Assembly (NCBI RefSeq): GCF_022568795.1
Contig: NZ_JAKZHU010000001.1
Span: forward strand, 1,922,001-1,986,000
Direction: 5' to 3'
DNA length: 64,000 nt
Source of the DNA: Arsenicicoccus dermatophilus
GTDB taxonomy: Bacteria; Actinomycetota; Actinomycetes; Actinomycetales; Dermatophilaceae
Below are positions 30,107-38,721 of the stretch, piece after piece (position 1 is the stretch's first letter; each line of letters begins with the position of its first letter). Below the pieces are notes generated by a model, which saw only the letters and a list, made by a program, of their open reading frames with translations, had not been told where the DNA came from and did not search any database. Both the position numbers and the translations under genes were made by a program.

Positions 30107-31216
30107 TCACGCCTGGGCGCGGTCGCGGCTGCGCACGTCCTCCAGGCACAGGGCGTACTGCCCCAGCGCGGCGTCGACCGCGTCGTCCACCGTGGGCAGG
30201 GCCGCGGCGCGCGCCCGGGCCCGGGTCCGCAGGTCCTCGGCGAGCGCCGGGTCGTCCAGGACGCGGCGCACCTCGCGGGCGAGGGCGGCGCTGTCGCCGA
30301 CGGGCACGAGGATGCCGCCGGAGCCGACGACGGCCGCCGTGCCGCCCGCGTCGGTGGCCACGATCGCCGCGCCGGCCTCCAGGGCCTCCTGCAGGGCGAG
30401 CGGCTGGCCCTCCCACTGGGCGCTGGAGACGACGACGTCGGCGGCCGCCAGCAGGTCGGGCACGTCCCGGCGGTCGCCGAGGAGCTCGACGGGCAGGGAC
30501 CGCTCGTCGATGTCCGTCTCCAGGTCGTGGCGCAGCGGTCCGTCGCCGGCGATCATCCACCGCACGTCGGGGTCGTCCTTGAGCCGGGCGGCGGCGTCGA
30601 GGAGGACGGGCAGGTCCTTCTGCCGGGTCAGCCGGGCGATGCACACGGCCAGCCGGGTCTCGTCGGCGACCCCCAGGCGGGCCCGCACGGAGCGGCGGTC
30701 CGCCACCTGATCCGGGAACGGCGGGGCCGGGATGACCGCGTGCTCGACCCGGCGGGCCCCCAGCTGTCGCTGGCGCTCCTCCAGGTCCCGGCTGACGGTC
30801 AGCACCAGGTCGGCCTTGCTCGCCACCAGCCGGTCCAGGGTGTTGTAGACCCCGGCCAGCCAGGAGCTGTCGGGGGTGGCGTTGTGCAGGGTGACGATCA
30901 GGGGCGCCTGGTGACCAACCCGCGACAGGGAGCACAGGGCACCGGCGCGCAGCCCGTGCGCGTGCACGACCTCGGCACCCTCGATGAGCGTCCGCAGCGT
31001 CGCGTGGGCGCGCATGTCGTTGGCCGGGTGGGGGCGGTCGGAGATGGGCAGGTGCACGACGCGGGCACCGGTCCCGGAGTAGTCGAAGTGCTCGTCCGCG
31101 CTCTGCGGGCAGGCGACCAGGACCTCGTGGTCGCGGGCGACGAGGCCCTGCACGAGACCGTGGACGTGACGGCCCATGCCGCCGGAGCTGGTGCCCATGA
31201 CGAGAAGGATGCGCAT
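30107..31216 (-). CDS. GT4-family glycosyltransferase
   Basis: A 369-residue retaining GT-B glycosyltransferase. The N-terminal acceptor domain has GTSSGGMGRHVHGLVQGLV; the C-terminal donor domain has the E-x7-E motif in EGQPLALQEALEAG and a donor loop VATDAGGTAAVV. There is no signal peptide or membrane segment, so it works at the inner face of the membrane. It is the last of three genes (MraY/WecA-like, MurJ-like, GT4) on one strand, 26 bases after the flippase gene. I infer that it adds a sugar to the lipid-linked intermediate made by the first gene. Donor and acceptor are unknown. Confidence 0.88.
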   Translation of the reverse strand: MRILLVMGTSSGGMGRHVHGLVQGLVARDHEVLVACPQSADEHFDYSGTGARVVHLPISDRPHPANDMRAHATLRTLIEGAEVVHAHGLRAGALCSLSRVGHQAPLIVTLHNATPDSSWLAGVYNTLDRLVASKADLVLTVSRDLEERQRQLGARRVEHAVIPAPPFPDQVADRRSVRARLGVADETRLAVCIARLTRQKDLPVLLDAAARLKDDPDVRWMIAGDGPLRHDLETDIDERSLPVELLGDRRDVPDLLAAADVVVSSAQWEGQPLALQEALEAGAAIVATDAGGTAAVVGSGGILVPVGDSAALAREVRRVLDDPALAEDLRTRARARAAALPTVDDAVDAALGQYALCLEDVRSRDRAQA

Positions 31217-31242
31217 GGCGTCATCCCATCACGGGCCGGGGG

Positions 31243-32883
31243 TCAGCCGCGTGCTCGACTCACCCGACGGACGAGGGACCGGGCCGCCTCCCGGTCGAGC
31301 AGCCAGACCATGGTGGCCCAGACGGCCGACGCCGCTGCGGCGCAGGCGATCCCGATCGCCACCGCGGTCCAGGCGCCGGTCGGGGCGGGCAGCGCGGAGC
31401 CCAGGGCCCGACCGGCCAGACCACCCAGGGCCACGACCGGGACGGCGGCCACCAGTCCGCGGCCGACGCCGCGCACGCCGGCTTCTCCCCAGGCGGCACG
31501 GACGGCGGCGAGCAGCCCCAGCGCGGCCACCGTCATCCCCACCGAGCTCCCGACGCCGAGCGCGACGAGGACCTGGGTCGCGCCCGCGCCGGTCCTGGTC
31601 GCGAGCAGGGGCACGACGAGGGCGAGCGCCCACCCCGCCGCGCTCCAGCCCGCCGCCGTCCAGGCCCGCCCCCGGACGTACGTCGCCCGCGTGAGCAGCG
31701 CCAGCAGCCCGAAGCCCACGAGCCCGGGCGCGAAGGCCGTCAGGCCCGGTCCGACGACGGCGGCCAGGTCGATGGCGCGGTCGGCGCGAGCCTGGTGGCG
31801 GCTCGCGTCCACCGCGGCGAAGAACCGGCCGACGGCCGGCCCGGCTCCCACCAGGACCGCCGCGCCCAGCGACCCGGCGACGACGATCACCCGCAGCGCC
31901 CCGGCCAGCCGGGCGGCCACGGCGGCGTCCGGCTCGTCCACGTTCCCCGGCGCGCGAGATGCCCCCGACAGCGCCGGGAAGATCGCCGTGGCCACGGGCA
32001 CCGCGAGCACGGCATGGGGCAGGACATAGACCGCCTGGAGGTACTGGTAGGCGTTCAGCGCGCCGACGCCGCCGCGGAGCTGGGCCAGCCACACGGTGCC
32101 GAGGACCGCGGCCTGCTGCGCGAGCAGCGCGACGAGCCCGGCCCCCGCGAGGGCCCGGGCCCGGGCCGCCTCCCCGGCCGGGAGCTGCAGGGTGGGCCGC
32201 AGCCGCACCCCGTCGCGCACCAACGGGACGAGCAGCGGCAGGCTCAGGGCGACGACCCCGAGGGTGGTTCCGCCGGCCAGGGCGACGAGGGCACCGGAGG
32301 CAGGCGACGGCTCGGCCGGTCGCGTCAGCGCGCCATACGTCAGGTAGGCCGCGATCACGACCAGGCTGGACAGCAGCGGGGCCAGGGCCGGTCCGGTGAA
32401 GCGTCGCCGGGCCTGCAGCGCCCCGGCCGCGACCACGCCGATGCCGTAGAGCGGGATCTGCGGCGCGAACCACCACAGCATCCGGGCCACCAGCTCGCGC
32501 TGCCCGGCGCACCCGACGCTCCCGGTGAGGGCTCCCGCCACCGGGTCGGCCAGGAGCGCGAGGACGACGCCCGCGGGGACGAGCACGACGAGCGCCCAGG
32601 TGAGCAGCGCCGAGACGACCTGGTCGGCCGACGCGTCGTCCCCCCGGGCCAGGTGTCCGGCGACGAGGGGGACGGCGACGGCGGCGAGGGCACCTCCGGC
32701 GGCGACCTCGTAGAGCACGTTGGGGACGGTGTTGGCCGTGGCATACGCGCTGCCCACGCACCCGGCCCCCACCTCGTGGGAGAAGACCAGCCACCGGCCG
32801 AAGCCGACGACCCGGCTCAGGAGGGTCAGGACGGCGACGACGGCCCCGGCGGCCGCGAGGCCGCGGGCGGCCCGGCCGGTCAC
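31243..32883 (-). CDS. MurJ/MviN-like lipid flippase
   Basis: A 546-residue polytopic protein of the MVF clade of the MOP superfamily, likely 14 membrane helices. Recognisable parts: LTLLSRVVGFGRWLVFSHEV, ANTVPNVLYEVAAGGALAAV and YQYLQAVYVLPHAVLAVPVA. MurJ flips lipid II; this copy sits beside a WecA/MraY-like gene and a GT4 gene, so I infer that it moves the lipid-linked glycan built by them. It is likely a second MVF protein, since the main actinobacterial murJ normally sits in another locus. GTG at 32883 overlaps the transferase stop as GTGA. The longer open frame upstream is not coding. Confidence 0.87.
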   Translation of the reverse strand: MTGRAARGLAAAGAVVAVLTLLSRVVGFGRWLVFSHEVGAGCVGSAYATANTVPNVLYEVAAGGALAAVAVPLVAGHLARGDDASADQVVSALLTWALVVLVPAGVVLALLADPVAGALTGSVGCAGQRELVARMLWWFAPQIPLYGIGVVAAGALQARRRFTGPALAPLLSSLVVIAAYLTYGALTRPAEPSPASGALVALAGGTTLGVVALSLPLLVPLVRDGVRLRPTLQLPAGEAARARALAGAGLVALLAQQAAVLGTVWLAQLRGGVGALNAYQYLQAVYVLPHAVLAVPVATAIFPALSGASRAPGNVDEPDAAVAARLAGALRVIVVAGSLGAAVLVGAGPAVGRFFAAVDASRHQARADRAIDLAAVVGPGLTAFAPGLVGFGLLALLTRATYVRGRAWTAAGWSAAGWALALVVPLLATRTGAGATQVLVALGVGSSVGMTVAALGLLAAVRAAWGEAGVRGVGRGLVAAVPVVALGGLAGRALGSALPAPTGAWTAVAIGIACAAAASAVWATMVWLLDREAARSLVRRVSRARG

Positions 32884-33704
32884 CGGCTGCGGCCCCACCG
32901 GTCCGCCGCGTCCAGCCAGGGGGTCCGGGCGATGACCGCGGTAAAGCTCACCCGCTCGCTGGCGAGGATCAGTCCGCCGAGCACCGCGAGGGTGGCCGCG
33001 CGACCGAGCGGCCCCCGCCCTGCCACCGCGGCCAGCCCGGCGAGCGCTCCCGCGGCGTTGGCGCCGGTGTCCCCGAGCATCGTCCGGCCGGCCAGGTCCT
33101 CGGGGAGCAGCGCGACGCCGGCGCCGGCGGTGACCGCGGCCAGGCGGCAGGACTGCGTGCCCCCGCACGCGGCGACGGGGGTGGTGAGCAGGACGACCTT
33201 GAGGGCCCGGCCCGGCCGCAGGTCGAACAGGTTGGCCAGGTTGGCGGCAGCCGCGACCACCGCGCCGCCGAGGAGCGTGCCCGCTCCGGGGCCGCGGCCC
33301 TCGGCCGCGTCGAGGACCGCGACGGCGCCGAGTCCTGTGGCGGCGAGCCCGACGATCTTGAGGACGCCGGTGGTCACCTGTCCCTGCCGCAGGGCGCCGA
33401 GGTGGCCCCGCAGGCCCTTGATCGTCGTGGTCCCGACGTGGTCGTCCAGCGCCCCCACCGCGGCGGCCCCGGCGACCGCCAGGGCCCCGGCCGTCCCGGC
33501 ACGGCCCCCGGCGAGCAGCCCTCCGATCGCCCCGAGCGCCCAGGCCGGGCCCTCGAGCAGGCTCACGGTCCGGCCGGCGTGGTTGGTGCGGTCCCAGAGC
33601 GCGCGGCCGCCCGGCTGGGTGCGGCGCAGCCCCTCCAGCGCGGCCCGGGCGCACCCGGCGGCGATCAGGGCGGATGCCGGTGAGGAGGCGGCGCGGGTGG
33701 TCAT
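32880..33704 (-). CDS. MraY/WecA-like polyprenyl-phosphate sugar-1-phosphate transferase homologue
   Basis: A 274-residue membrane protein with the marks of the PNPT family: the D-D pair at about 87-88 (GALDDHVGTTTIKGLRGHL), a cytoplasmic NLANLFDLRPGRALK at about 155-169 in the place of NxxNxxDGxDGL, and MLGDTGAN at about 209-216. It is shorter than MraY or WecA (usually 320-370). The DLRPGRALK form marks a separate subfamily of unknown sugar. ATG 33704 follows AAGGAG. It precedes the MurJ-like and GT4 genes and follows mctB, so I infer a role in an envelope glycan made near the division site. Confidence 0.75.
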   Translation of the reverse strand: MTTRAASSPASALIAAGCARAALEGLRRTQPGGRALWDRTNHAGRTVSLLEGPAWALGAIGGLLAGGRAGTAGALAVAGAAAVGALDDHVGTTTIKGLRGHLGALRQGQVTTGVLKIVGLAATGLGAVAVLDAAEGRGPGAGTLLGGAVVAAAANLANLFDLRPGRALKVVLLTTPVAACGGTQSCRLAAVTAGAGVALLPEDLAGRTMLGDTGANAAGALAGLAAVAGRGPLGRAATLAVLGGLILASERVSFTAVIARTPWLDAADRWGRSR

Positions 33705-33792
33705 CGGACGGGTCTCCTTCGAGGTGTGCTGCCGGAAGCGGCGGCGGCTGCTCGGACGGGTCGGCGGGTCACGGGGTCGGCAGGCCGGCCGG

Positions 33793-34767
33793 TCAGCGGG
33801 TGAGCTCGGGCACGACGGCCTCGGCGTCCGGCCCGATCCCGTACCGCCCCGCCTCGCCGGTGAGCTGGCCCTGGAGCCCGACGACGGTGGCGACCTGGCC
33901 CATGGCGAGGTCGGCGTCGTCGACGGTGGTGACGGCGGCCGCCACGGCCCGGTTGTTGCGGACCGCGCTGACGACCGCCGCGGCGCTGGTGCTGTCCGGG
34001 TCCTCCGCGGGCCGGCTGGGGGACACCAGGGTGGCCCCCTCCCCCACCAGGTCGAGGGCCTGGACCAGCCCGGCATAGGCCTGGGTCTGCGGGTCGGTGG
34101 GCTGGGTGCCCGCGCGGGTCATCGGCGCGGCCACGGCGACCACGAGGGTCGCGGGCTCGACGGCGGCACCCCGGAGGCTGAGCAGGCCCTTGGAGCGCAG
34201 CACCGAGAGCGCGTTCGGGGCGGCCTGCGCGGCCGGACCCTGCCGGCTCCAGCCGTCCTTGGCCGGGCTCGTGAGCAGCGCCCGGCCGAGCACCATCCCG
34301 GGCAGCTGCTCCGCGGGGACGGAGTCGACCTTGAGCCCGAGGGTGGGCGCGAGGTCCGAGACCGTCGCGGCCAGGTCACCCGAGACCTCGGGGTGGGTCC
34401 ACTGCTCGTCGAGCCGCACGACCGCGGGGACGGTGGCCCCGGCGTCGACGAGGGCGGACTGGACGGCGCCGACGGTGGGCTCGTCCGCACCGGCGGCGAC
34501 GACGACGTCGACGCGGCGGCCGGACAGCCGGTCCTTGAGGACCTCCGACCGGGTGGCCGTGGCATAGGTCTGGCCGGCAGCGACGTTCTTGCGGCTCTGG
34601 GCCAGCTGGTCGTTGAGCACGACCTTGTCCTGGCGCAGCTTGGTCAGCTCGGCGGTCAGGGTGGCCCCGATGTCCTCCTTGAGGGGACCGGCGCCCAGGA
34701 CGATCCCGACGGCCAGCGCCATGAAGATGGCGATGATCGAGACCAGGTGATAACGGAAGTCGATCAC
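33793..34767 (-). CDS. MctB/SteB-family membrane protein
   Basis: A 324-residue homologue of the Rv1698 (MctB, copper transport) and corynebacterial SteB family. One N-terminal membrane anchor (YHLVSIIAIFMALAVGIVLG) is followed by a heptad-like stretch (LTAELTKLRQDKVVLNDQLA) and an extracytoplasmic alpha/beta domain. GTG 34767 overlaps the steA stop as GTGA, so the pair is coupled. In corynebacteria SteA and SteB act together at the septum. The outer-membrane channel role suggested for Mycobacterium cannot apply directly if this organism lacks a mycolate membrane. Confidence 0.88.
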   Translation of the reverse strand: MIDFRYHLVSIIAIFMALAVGIVLGAGPLKEDIGATLTAELTKLRQDKVVLNDQLAQSRKNVAAGQTYATATRSEVLKDRLSGRRVDVVVAAGADEPTVGAVQSALVDAGATVPAVVRLDEQWTHPEVSGDLAATVSDLAPTLGLKVDSVPAEQLPGMVLGRALLTSPAKDGWSRQGPAAQAAPNALSVLRSKGLLSLRGAAVEPATLVVAVAAPMTRAGTQPTDPQTQAYAGLVQALDLVGEGATLVSPSRPAEDPDSTSAAAVVSAVRNNRAVAAAVTTVDDADLAMGQVATVVGLQGQLTGEAGRYGIGPDAEAVVPELTR

Positions 34768-35945
34768 GTGAGCAGCCTCCCGAGCCACGAGACGAAGTCG
34801 TCCCAGCGTGCCCAGACGGCCTGGAGCATGGCCTGGCCGCCCGGCGTCGCGGCGAGCGCCGCGGTCAGGGCGAGAAGGCCGGCGAGGACGAGGAAGACGA
34901 GCGACGCCGCGGAGATCCGGGACCGGTAGAGCCGGGACACGCCCTTGGCGTCGACGAGCTTGCTGCCGACGCGCAGGCGGGTGAGGAAGGTGCTCGCCAT
35001 ACCGGCTCGCCCCTTGTCCAGGAACTCCACGAGCGTGGCGTGGGTGCCGACCGCGACGATGAGCTCGGCGCCGGCGTCGTCGGCCAGGAGCATGGCGATG
35101 TCCTCGCTGGTGCCGGTGGCCGGGAAGACGACCGGCTCGACCCCGAGCGAGCGCACCCGGTCCAGGCCGGGGGCGCGGCCGTCGCGGTAGGCGTGGACCA
35201 CGACCTCGGCGCCGCAGCGCAGGGCTTCGTCGCTCACCGAGTCCATGTCGCCCACGATCAGGTCGGGCCGCCGGCCGATCTCGCGCAGCGCGTCGGCACC
35301 GCCGTCCACCCCGATGAGGACGGGCTTGTACTCGCGGATGTAGTGCTGGAGCGTCCGCAGGTCCTCCTTGTAGTGGTAGCCGCGGACCACCACCAGCACG
35401 TGCCGCCCCTTGATGGGGGTGACGATGTCCGGGATGCCGACCCCGTCGAGAAGGAGCGCCCGCTCCCTCTTGAGGTACTCCATGGTGTTGGCCGCGAAGG
35501 CCTCCAGCTGGTGGGACAGCCCGATGCGGGCGAGGGTCTGGTCGGCCTCGATGGTCTGGGCGGTCTGCACCGTGCCGGAGGCGACCTGGCGGCCGTCGAC
35601 GACGAGGGCACCGTCCTGGACCTCGGCCAGGGTTCCCTCGGTGAGGGCCATCACCTCCGGGCCGAGGTCGTCGACGTGCAGGATGCCGGCGTCGTGGAGG
35701 ATCTGCGGTCCGAGGTTGGGATAGCGACCGGTGGTCGAGCGGGCGGCGTTGAGCACGGCTGCGGGCTGGCAGGCGACCAGGGCCTCGGCGCTCACCCGGT
35801 CGATGTCGGCGTGGTCGATGACCGCCAGGTCGCCGGGGCGCAGCCGCTTGGTGAGGTCCTTGGTGCGCCGGTCCACCCGCACCGGGCGCCCGACCGGCTG
35901 GGAGCCGTCGCGCGCGGCGCGGCCTCGGGCCTGGTAGGTGGACAT
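34764..35945 (-). CDS. steA: SteA-family cytokinetic ring protein
   Basis: A 393-residue protein matching the SteA/Rv1697 family. The middle has a thiamine pyrophosphokinase-like nucleotide fold (LIGVDGGADALREIGRRPD; IVGDMDSVSDEALRCGAE), the family's TGTSEDIAMLLADD, and a C-terminal membrane helix (ISAASLVFLVLAGLLALTAA) with a short tail. In corynebacteria SteA is recruited to the division ring with SteB. ATG 35945 is chosen because it gives the family-like MSTYQARGRA start; ATG at 35963 is also open. A hairpin between recN and steA suggests a partly separate transcript. Confidence 0.88.
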   Translation of the reverse strand: MSTYQARGRAARDGSQPVGRPVRVDRRTKDLTKRLRPGDLAVIDHADIDRVSAEALVACQPAAVLNAARSTTGRYPNLGPQILHDAGILHVDDLGPEVMALTEGTLAEVQDGALVVDGRQVASGTVQTAQTIEADQTLARIGLSHQLEAFAANTMEYLKRERALLLDGVGIPDIVTPIKGRHVLVVVRGYHYKEDLRTLQHYIREYKPVLIGVDGGADALREIGRRPDLIVGDMDSVSDEALRCGAEVVVHAYRDGRAPGLDRVRSLGVEPVVFPATGTSEDIAMLLADDAGAELIVAVGTHATLVEFLDKGRAGMASTFLTRLRVGSKLVDAKGVSRLYRSRISAASLVFLVLAGLLALTAALAATPGGQAMLQAVWARWDDFVSWLGRLLT

Positions 35946-35995
35946 CGGCACCCATGGTGCCATGTCGGCACGGCGGGGCCCGCCGACCACGCCGC

Positions 35996-36028
35996 GGTCC
36001 CGCCGGCGGGCAGCCCCCCGGCGGGACC
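35996..36028 (-). terminator. Hairpin between recN and steA
   Basis: An 11-bp stem (GGTCCCGCCGG with CCGGCGGGACC) and an 11-base loop, 22 bases past the recN stop. It likely ends or attenuates the tlyA-nadK-recN transcript before steA. Confidence 0.65.
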
Positions 36029-36049
36029 CACCTGCCCCGTCAGCGCGTC

Positions 36050-37813
36050 TCAACGCGAGCGGCGGCGACCTCCCGGGCGCGCCGCCCCGGTTCCCTGCGC
36101 GCTGTCGAGCAGTTGCTGGGCGTGCTCCGTGGCGGCGGGGCCGTCGTCGCCGCTCATCATCCGGGCGAGCTCTCGAACCCGCTCATCCCCGGTCACCTCC
36201 ACGATGCCGCTGGCGGCGACCTGCCCGTCGTCGGCCTTGCGGACCACGAGGTGCCGATCGGCGTATGCCGCGACCTGCGCCAGGTGCGTCACCACGATCA
36301 CCTGGGCGGTGCGGGCCAGCTCGGCGAGCCGGGCGCCCACCTCGACCCCGGCCTTGCCGCCGATGCCGGCGTCGACCTCGTCGAAGACGAAGGTCGGCAC
36401 CGTGGAGCCGCCGTGGGTGGCGACCTCCAGCGCGAGCATGACGCGGGAGAGCTCACCGCCGGAAGCCGCCTTGGTGACGCTGCGGGGCGGGGCGCCGGCG
36501 TTGGCCGCGAGGGCGATCTCCACCTCGTCGATCCCGTTGCGGGAGTACCTCACCCGCCCGCCCGACGGCAGCTCCAGCCCGTGCTCGTGGGCCTGCGTGG
36601 TGACGCCGACGACGAGCCGGGCCCGGGGCATGGCCAGCCGGCCGAGCTCGGTCGTGACCGCCGACCCGAGGCGCTGCGCGGCGTCGGCCCGGGCGTCGTG
36701 CAGCTCGGCCCCCTGAGCGCCCAGCCGCGGCGTGAGCTCGGCCAGGCGCGCCTCGATCTCCTCGATCCGGGCGTCGGCGCCCTCGAGGGTGAGCAGCGTG
36801 CGGCTGGACTCCTGCGCCCAGGTGAGCACGTCCTCGACCGTCTCGCCGTACTTGCGCTGCAGCCGCCCGAGCGCCGCCCGGCGCTCCTGGACCTGGGCGA
36901 GGCGCGCCGGATCGACGTCGACGTCCGCCAGGTAGCCCGCGAGGTCGGTGGTCAGGTCGGAGGCGAGGTAGCTCAGGTCGGCGAGCCTCCGGTGCAGCTC
37001 CGCCAGCGCCGGGTCGTGCGCCGTCCACGGCTCCAGGGCGGTCACGGCCTCCCCGATCGCGGCCAAGGCGCCCTGGGAGCCGGCCTCCCAGGCCTGCTCG
37101 TCGCCGGACAGCAGGACGTGGGCGCGGGAGGCGCCGTCGCGCAGGGCGTCGGCGTGCGAGAGCCGGTCGTCCTCCAGGCGCAGCTCCTCGTCCTCGCCCG
37201 GCTGCGGGTCGACGGCCTCGATCTCCTCCAGGGCGACCCGCAGGGCGTCGGCCTCGCGGACCCGCTCGCGGGCGGCGGTGCGCAGCTGCTGGAGCTCGGC
37301 GGCGAGGCGGTGGTGCTCGTCATAGGTCTGCTGGTATGCCGCGAGCAGCTGGCCGACGCGGGGCTCGAAGCCGTCCAGCACCACGCGGTGCTCCTCGGCG
37401 GAGCGCAGGCGCCACTGGTCGGCCTGGCCGTGCACCGCGACGAGCCGCTCCCCCACCTCGGCCAGCACCCCGACAGGGACGGTCCGGCCCCCGAGGTGCG
37501 CGCGGGACCGTCCCTGGGCCGCGACCGTCCGGGCGAGGACGAGACCCTCGTCCACCTCGGCGCCCGCCTCGACCGCGCGGACCACGGCCGGGTGGTCGAC
37601 GGCGAGCTCGGCGATCCCCTCGACGCTCAGCCGGTCCGACCCGGCACGCACCAGGTCCGCGGCGGCGCGCCCGCCGAGCAGCAGGCCCAGGCCGGTCACC
37701 ACCATCGTCTTGCCCGCTCCGGTCTCACCGGTGACGACGTTGAGGCCCGGGGACAGTTCGAGGACGGCCTCGTCGATGATCCCGAGGTCACGGATCGTGA
37801 TGTCGCGCAGCAT
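36050..37813 (-). CDS. recN: DNA repair protein RecN
   Basis: SMC-like ATPase for double-strand break repair. The 587-residue protein opens with the typical LRDITIRDLGIIDEAVLEL, Walker A GETGAGKTMVV, then a long coiled-coil pair (about 150-360), and the C-terminal ABC half with signature ASGGELSRVMLAL and Walker B TFVFDEVDAGIGG. ATG 37813 lies 2 bases after the nadK stop. The tlyA-nadK-recN order is a hallmark of actinobacteria. Confidence 0.97.
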   Translation of the reverse strand: MLRDITIRDLGIIDEAVLELSPGLNVVTGETGAGKTMVVTGLGLLLGGRAAADLVRAGSDRLSVEGIAELAVDHPAVVRAVEAGAEVDEGLVLARTVAAQGRSRAHLGGRTVPVGVLAEVGERLVAVHGQADQWRLRSAEEHRVVLDGFEPRVGQLLAAYQQTYDEHHRLAAELQQLRTAARERVREADALRVALEEIEAVDPQPGEDEELRLEDDRLSHADALRDGASRAHVLLSGDEQAWEAGSQGALAAIGEAVTALEPWTAHDPALAELHRRLADLSYLASDLTTDLAGYLADVDVDPARLAQVQERRAALGRLQRKYGETVEDVLTWAQESSRTLLTLEGADARIEEIEARLAELTPRLGAQGAELHDARADAAQRLGSAVTTELGRLAMPRARLVVGVTTQAHEHGLELPSGGRVRYSRNGIDEVEIALAANAGAPPRSVTKAASGGELSRVMLALEVATHGGSTVPTFVFDEVDAGIGGKAGVEVGARLAELARTAQVIVVTHLAQVAAYADRHLVVRKADDGQVAASGIVEVTGDERVRELARMMSGDDGPAATEHAQQLLDSAQGTGAARPGGRRRSR

Positions 37814-37815
37814 GG

Positions 37816-38721
37816 TCAGCCTCCCTGCTGGGGACCGCGCCCGCGCCAGCCGGCGACGGACAGGTCGAACTTGCGGACGAGGCGGTCGGTGAAGGGAGCC
37901 GCCGACAGCCGCGCCAGCCGCACGGGCGTGGCGCTGCGATGCACCTCGACGCGGGCCCCCTGCGGCAGGTCCAGCGAGCGTCGCCCGTCGCACCACAGGA
38001 TCCCGGATCCCTCCTGGTCGGGCAGCAGCTCCACCGACACCTCGGCGTCGGGCGACAGCACCAGGGGCCTGGCGAACAACGCGTGGGCCGACAGGGGCAC
38101 CACGAGCACGGCCGCCACCGAAGGCCACACAACCGGGCCGCCCGCGGAGAAGGCATAGGCGGTGGACCCGGTCGGCGTCGCCATCACCACGCCGTCGCAG
38201 CCCCACGTCGACAGCGGCCGGCCGTCGATGCCCAGCACCAACTCGAGCATGCGCTGACGCGAGGCCTTCTCCACGGCGGCCTCGTTCAGCGCCCAGGTGC
38301 GGATCAGCTCCTGGTCACCGACGTGGGCCACCACCTCCAGCGTCAGCCGCTCCTCGACGTCGTAGTCGCGGACGAGGATGCGCTCGACGACGTCGGCGAA
38401 GTGCTCGCGCTCCGCCTCCGCCAGGAAGCCCACGTGCCCCAGGTTGACGCCCAGCACGGGGGTCGCCCACGGTCGGGCCAGCTCGGCGCCCCGCAGGATG
38501 GTCCCGTCCCCGCCGAGGACGCAGACCAGCTCGCAGTCACCCATCTGGTCGGGCGTGACCCAGGTGGCCAAGCCACCGAGGTCGTGGTCCAGCGCCGCAC
38601 GGTCCGACACGTCGACCGCCGGAGTGATCCCCGCCGCCGCGAGGTGCTCGGCGAGCGTGCGCGCGAGCAGGCGGGCCTCGGCCCGCCGGTGGTGGACGAC
38701 GAGCAGGATCCTGCGGCTCAC
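37816..38721 (-). CDS. nadK: NAD kinase
   Basis: Phosphorylates NAD to NADP. The 301-residue protein has the catalytic GGDGT loop (CVLGGDGTILRGAEL), the TWALNEAAVEKAS segment that binds NAD, and the Gly-rich GCDGVVMATPTGSTAYAFSA. GTG 38721 overlaps the tlyA stop as GTGA, so the two are coupled. The frame stays open upstream, but the family start SRRILLVVHH fits this codon. Confidence 0.96.
   Translation of the reverse strand: MSRRILLVVHHRRAEARLLARTLAEHLAAAGITPAVDVSDRAALDHDLGGLATWVTPDQMGDCELVCVLGGDGTILRGAELARPWATPVLGVNLGHVGFLAEAEREHFADVVERILVRDYDVEERLTLEVVAHVGDQELIRTWALNEAAVEKASRQRMLELVLGIDGRPLSTWGCDGVVMATPTGSTAYAFSAGGPVVWPSVAAVLVVPLSAHALFARPLVLSPDAEVSVELLPDQEGSGILWCDGRRSLDLPQGARVEVHRSATPVRLARLSAAPFTDRLVRKFDLSVAGWRGRGPQQGG

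Noticed and set aside
31243-33654. Longer form of the flippase gene starting near 33654
   Set aside because: The first 255 codons overlap the transferase gene in another frame and are Arg/Gly-rich shadow; the GTGA overlap at 32883 is the natural start.
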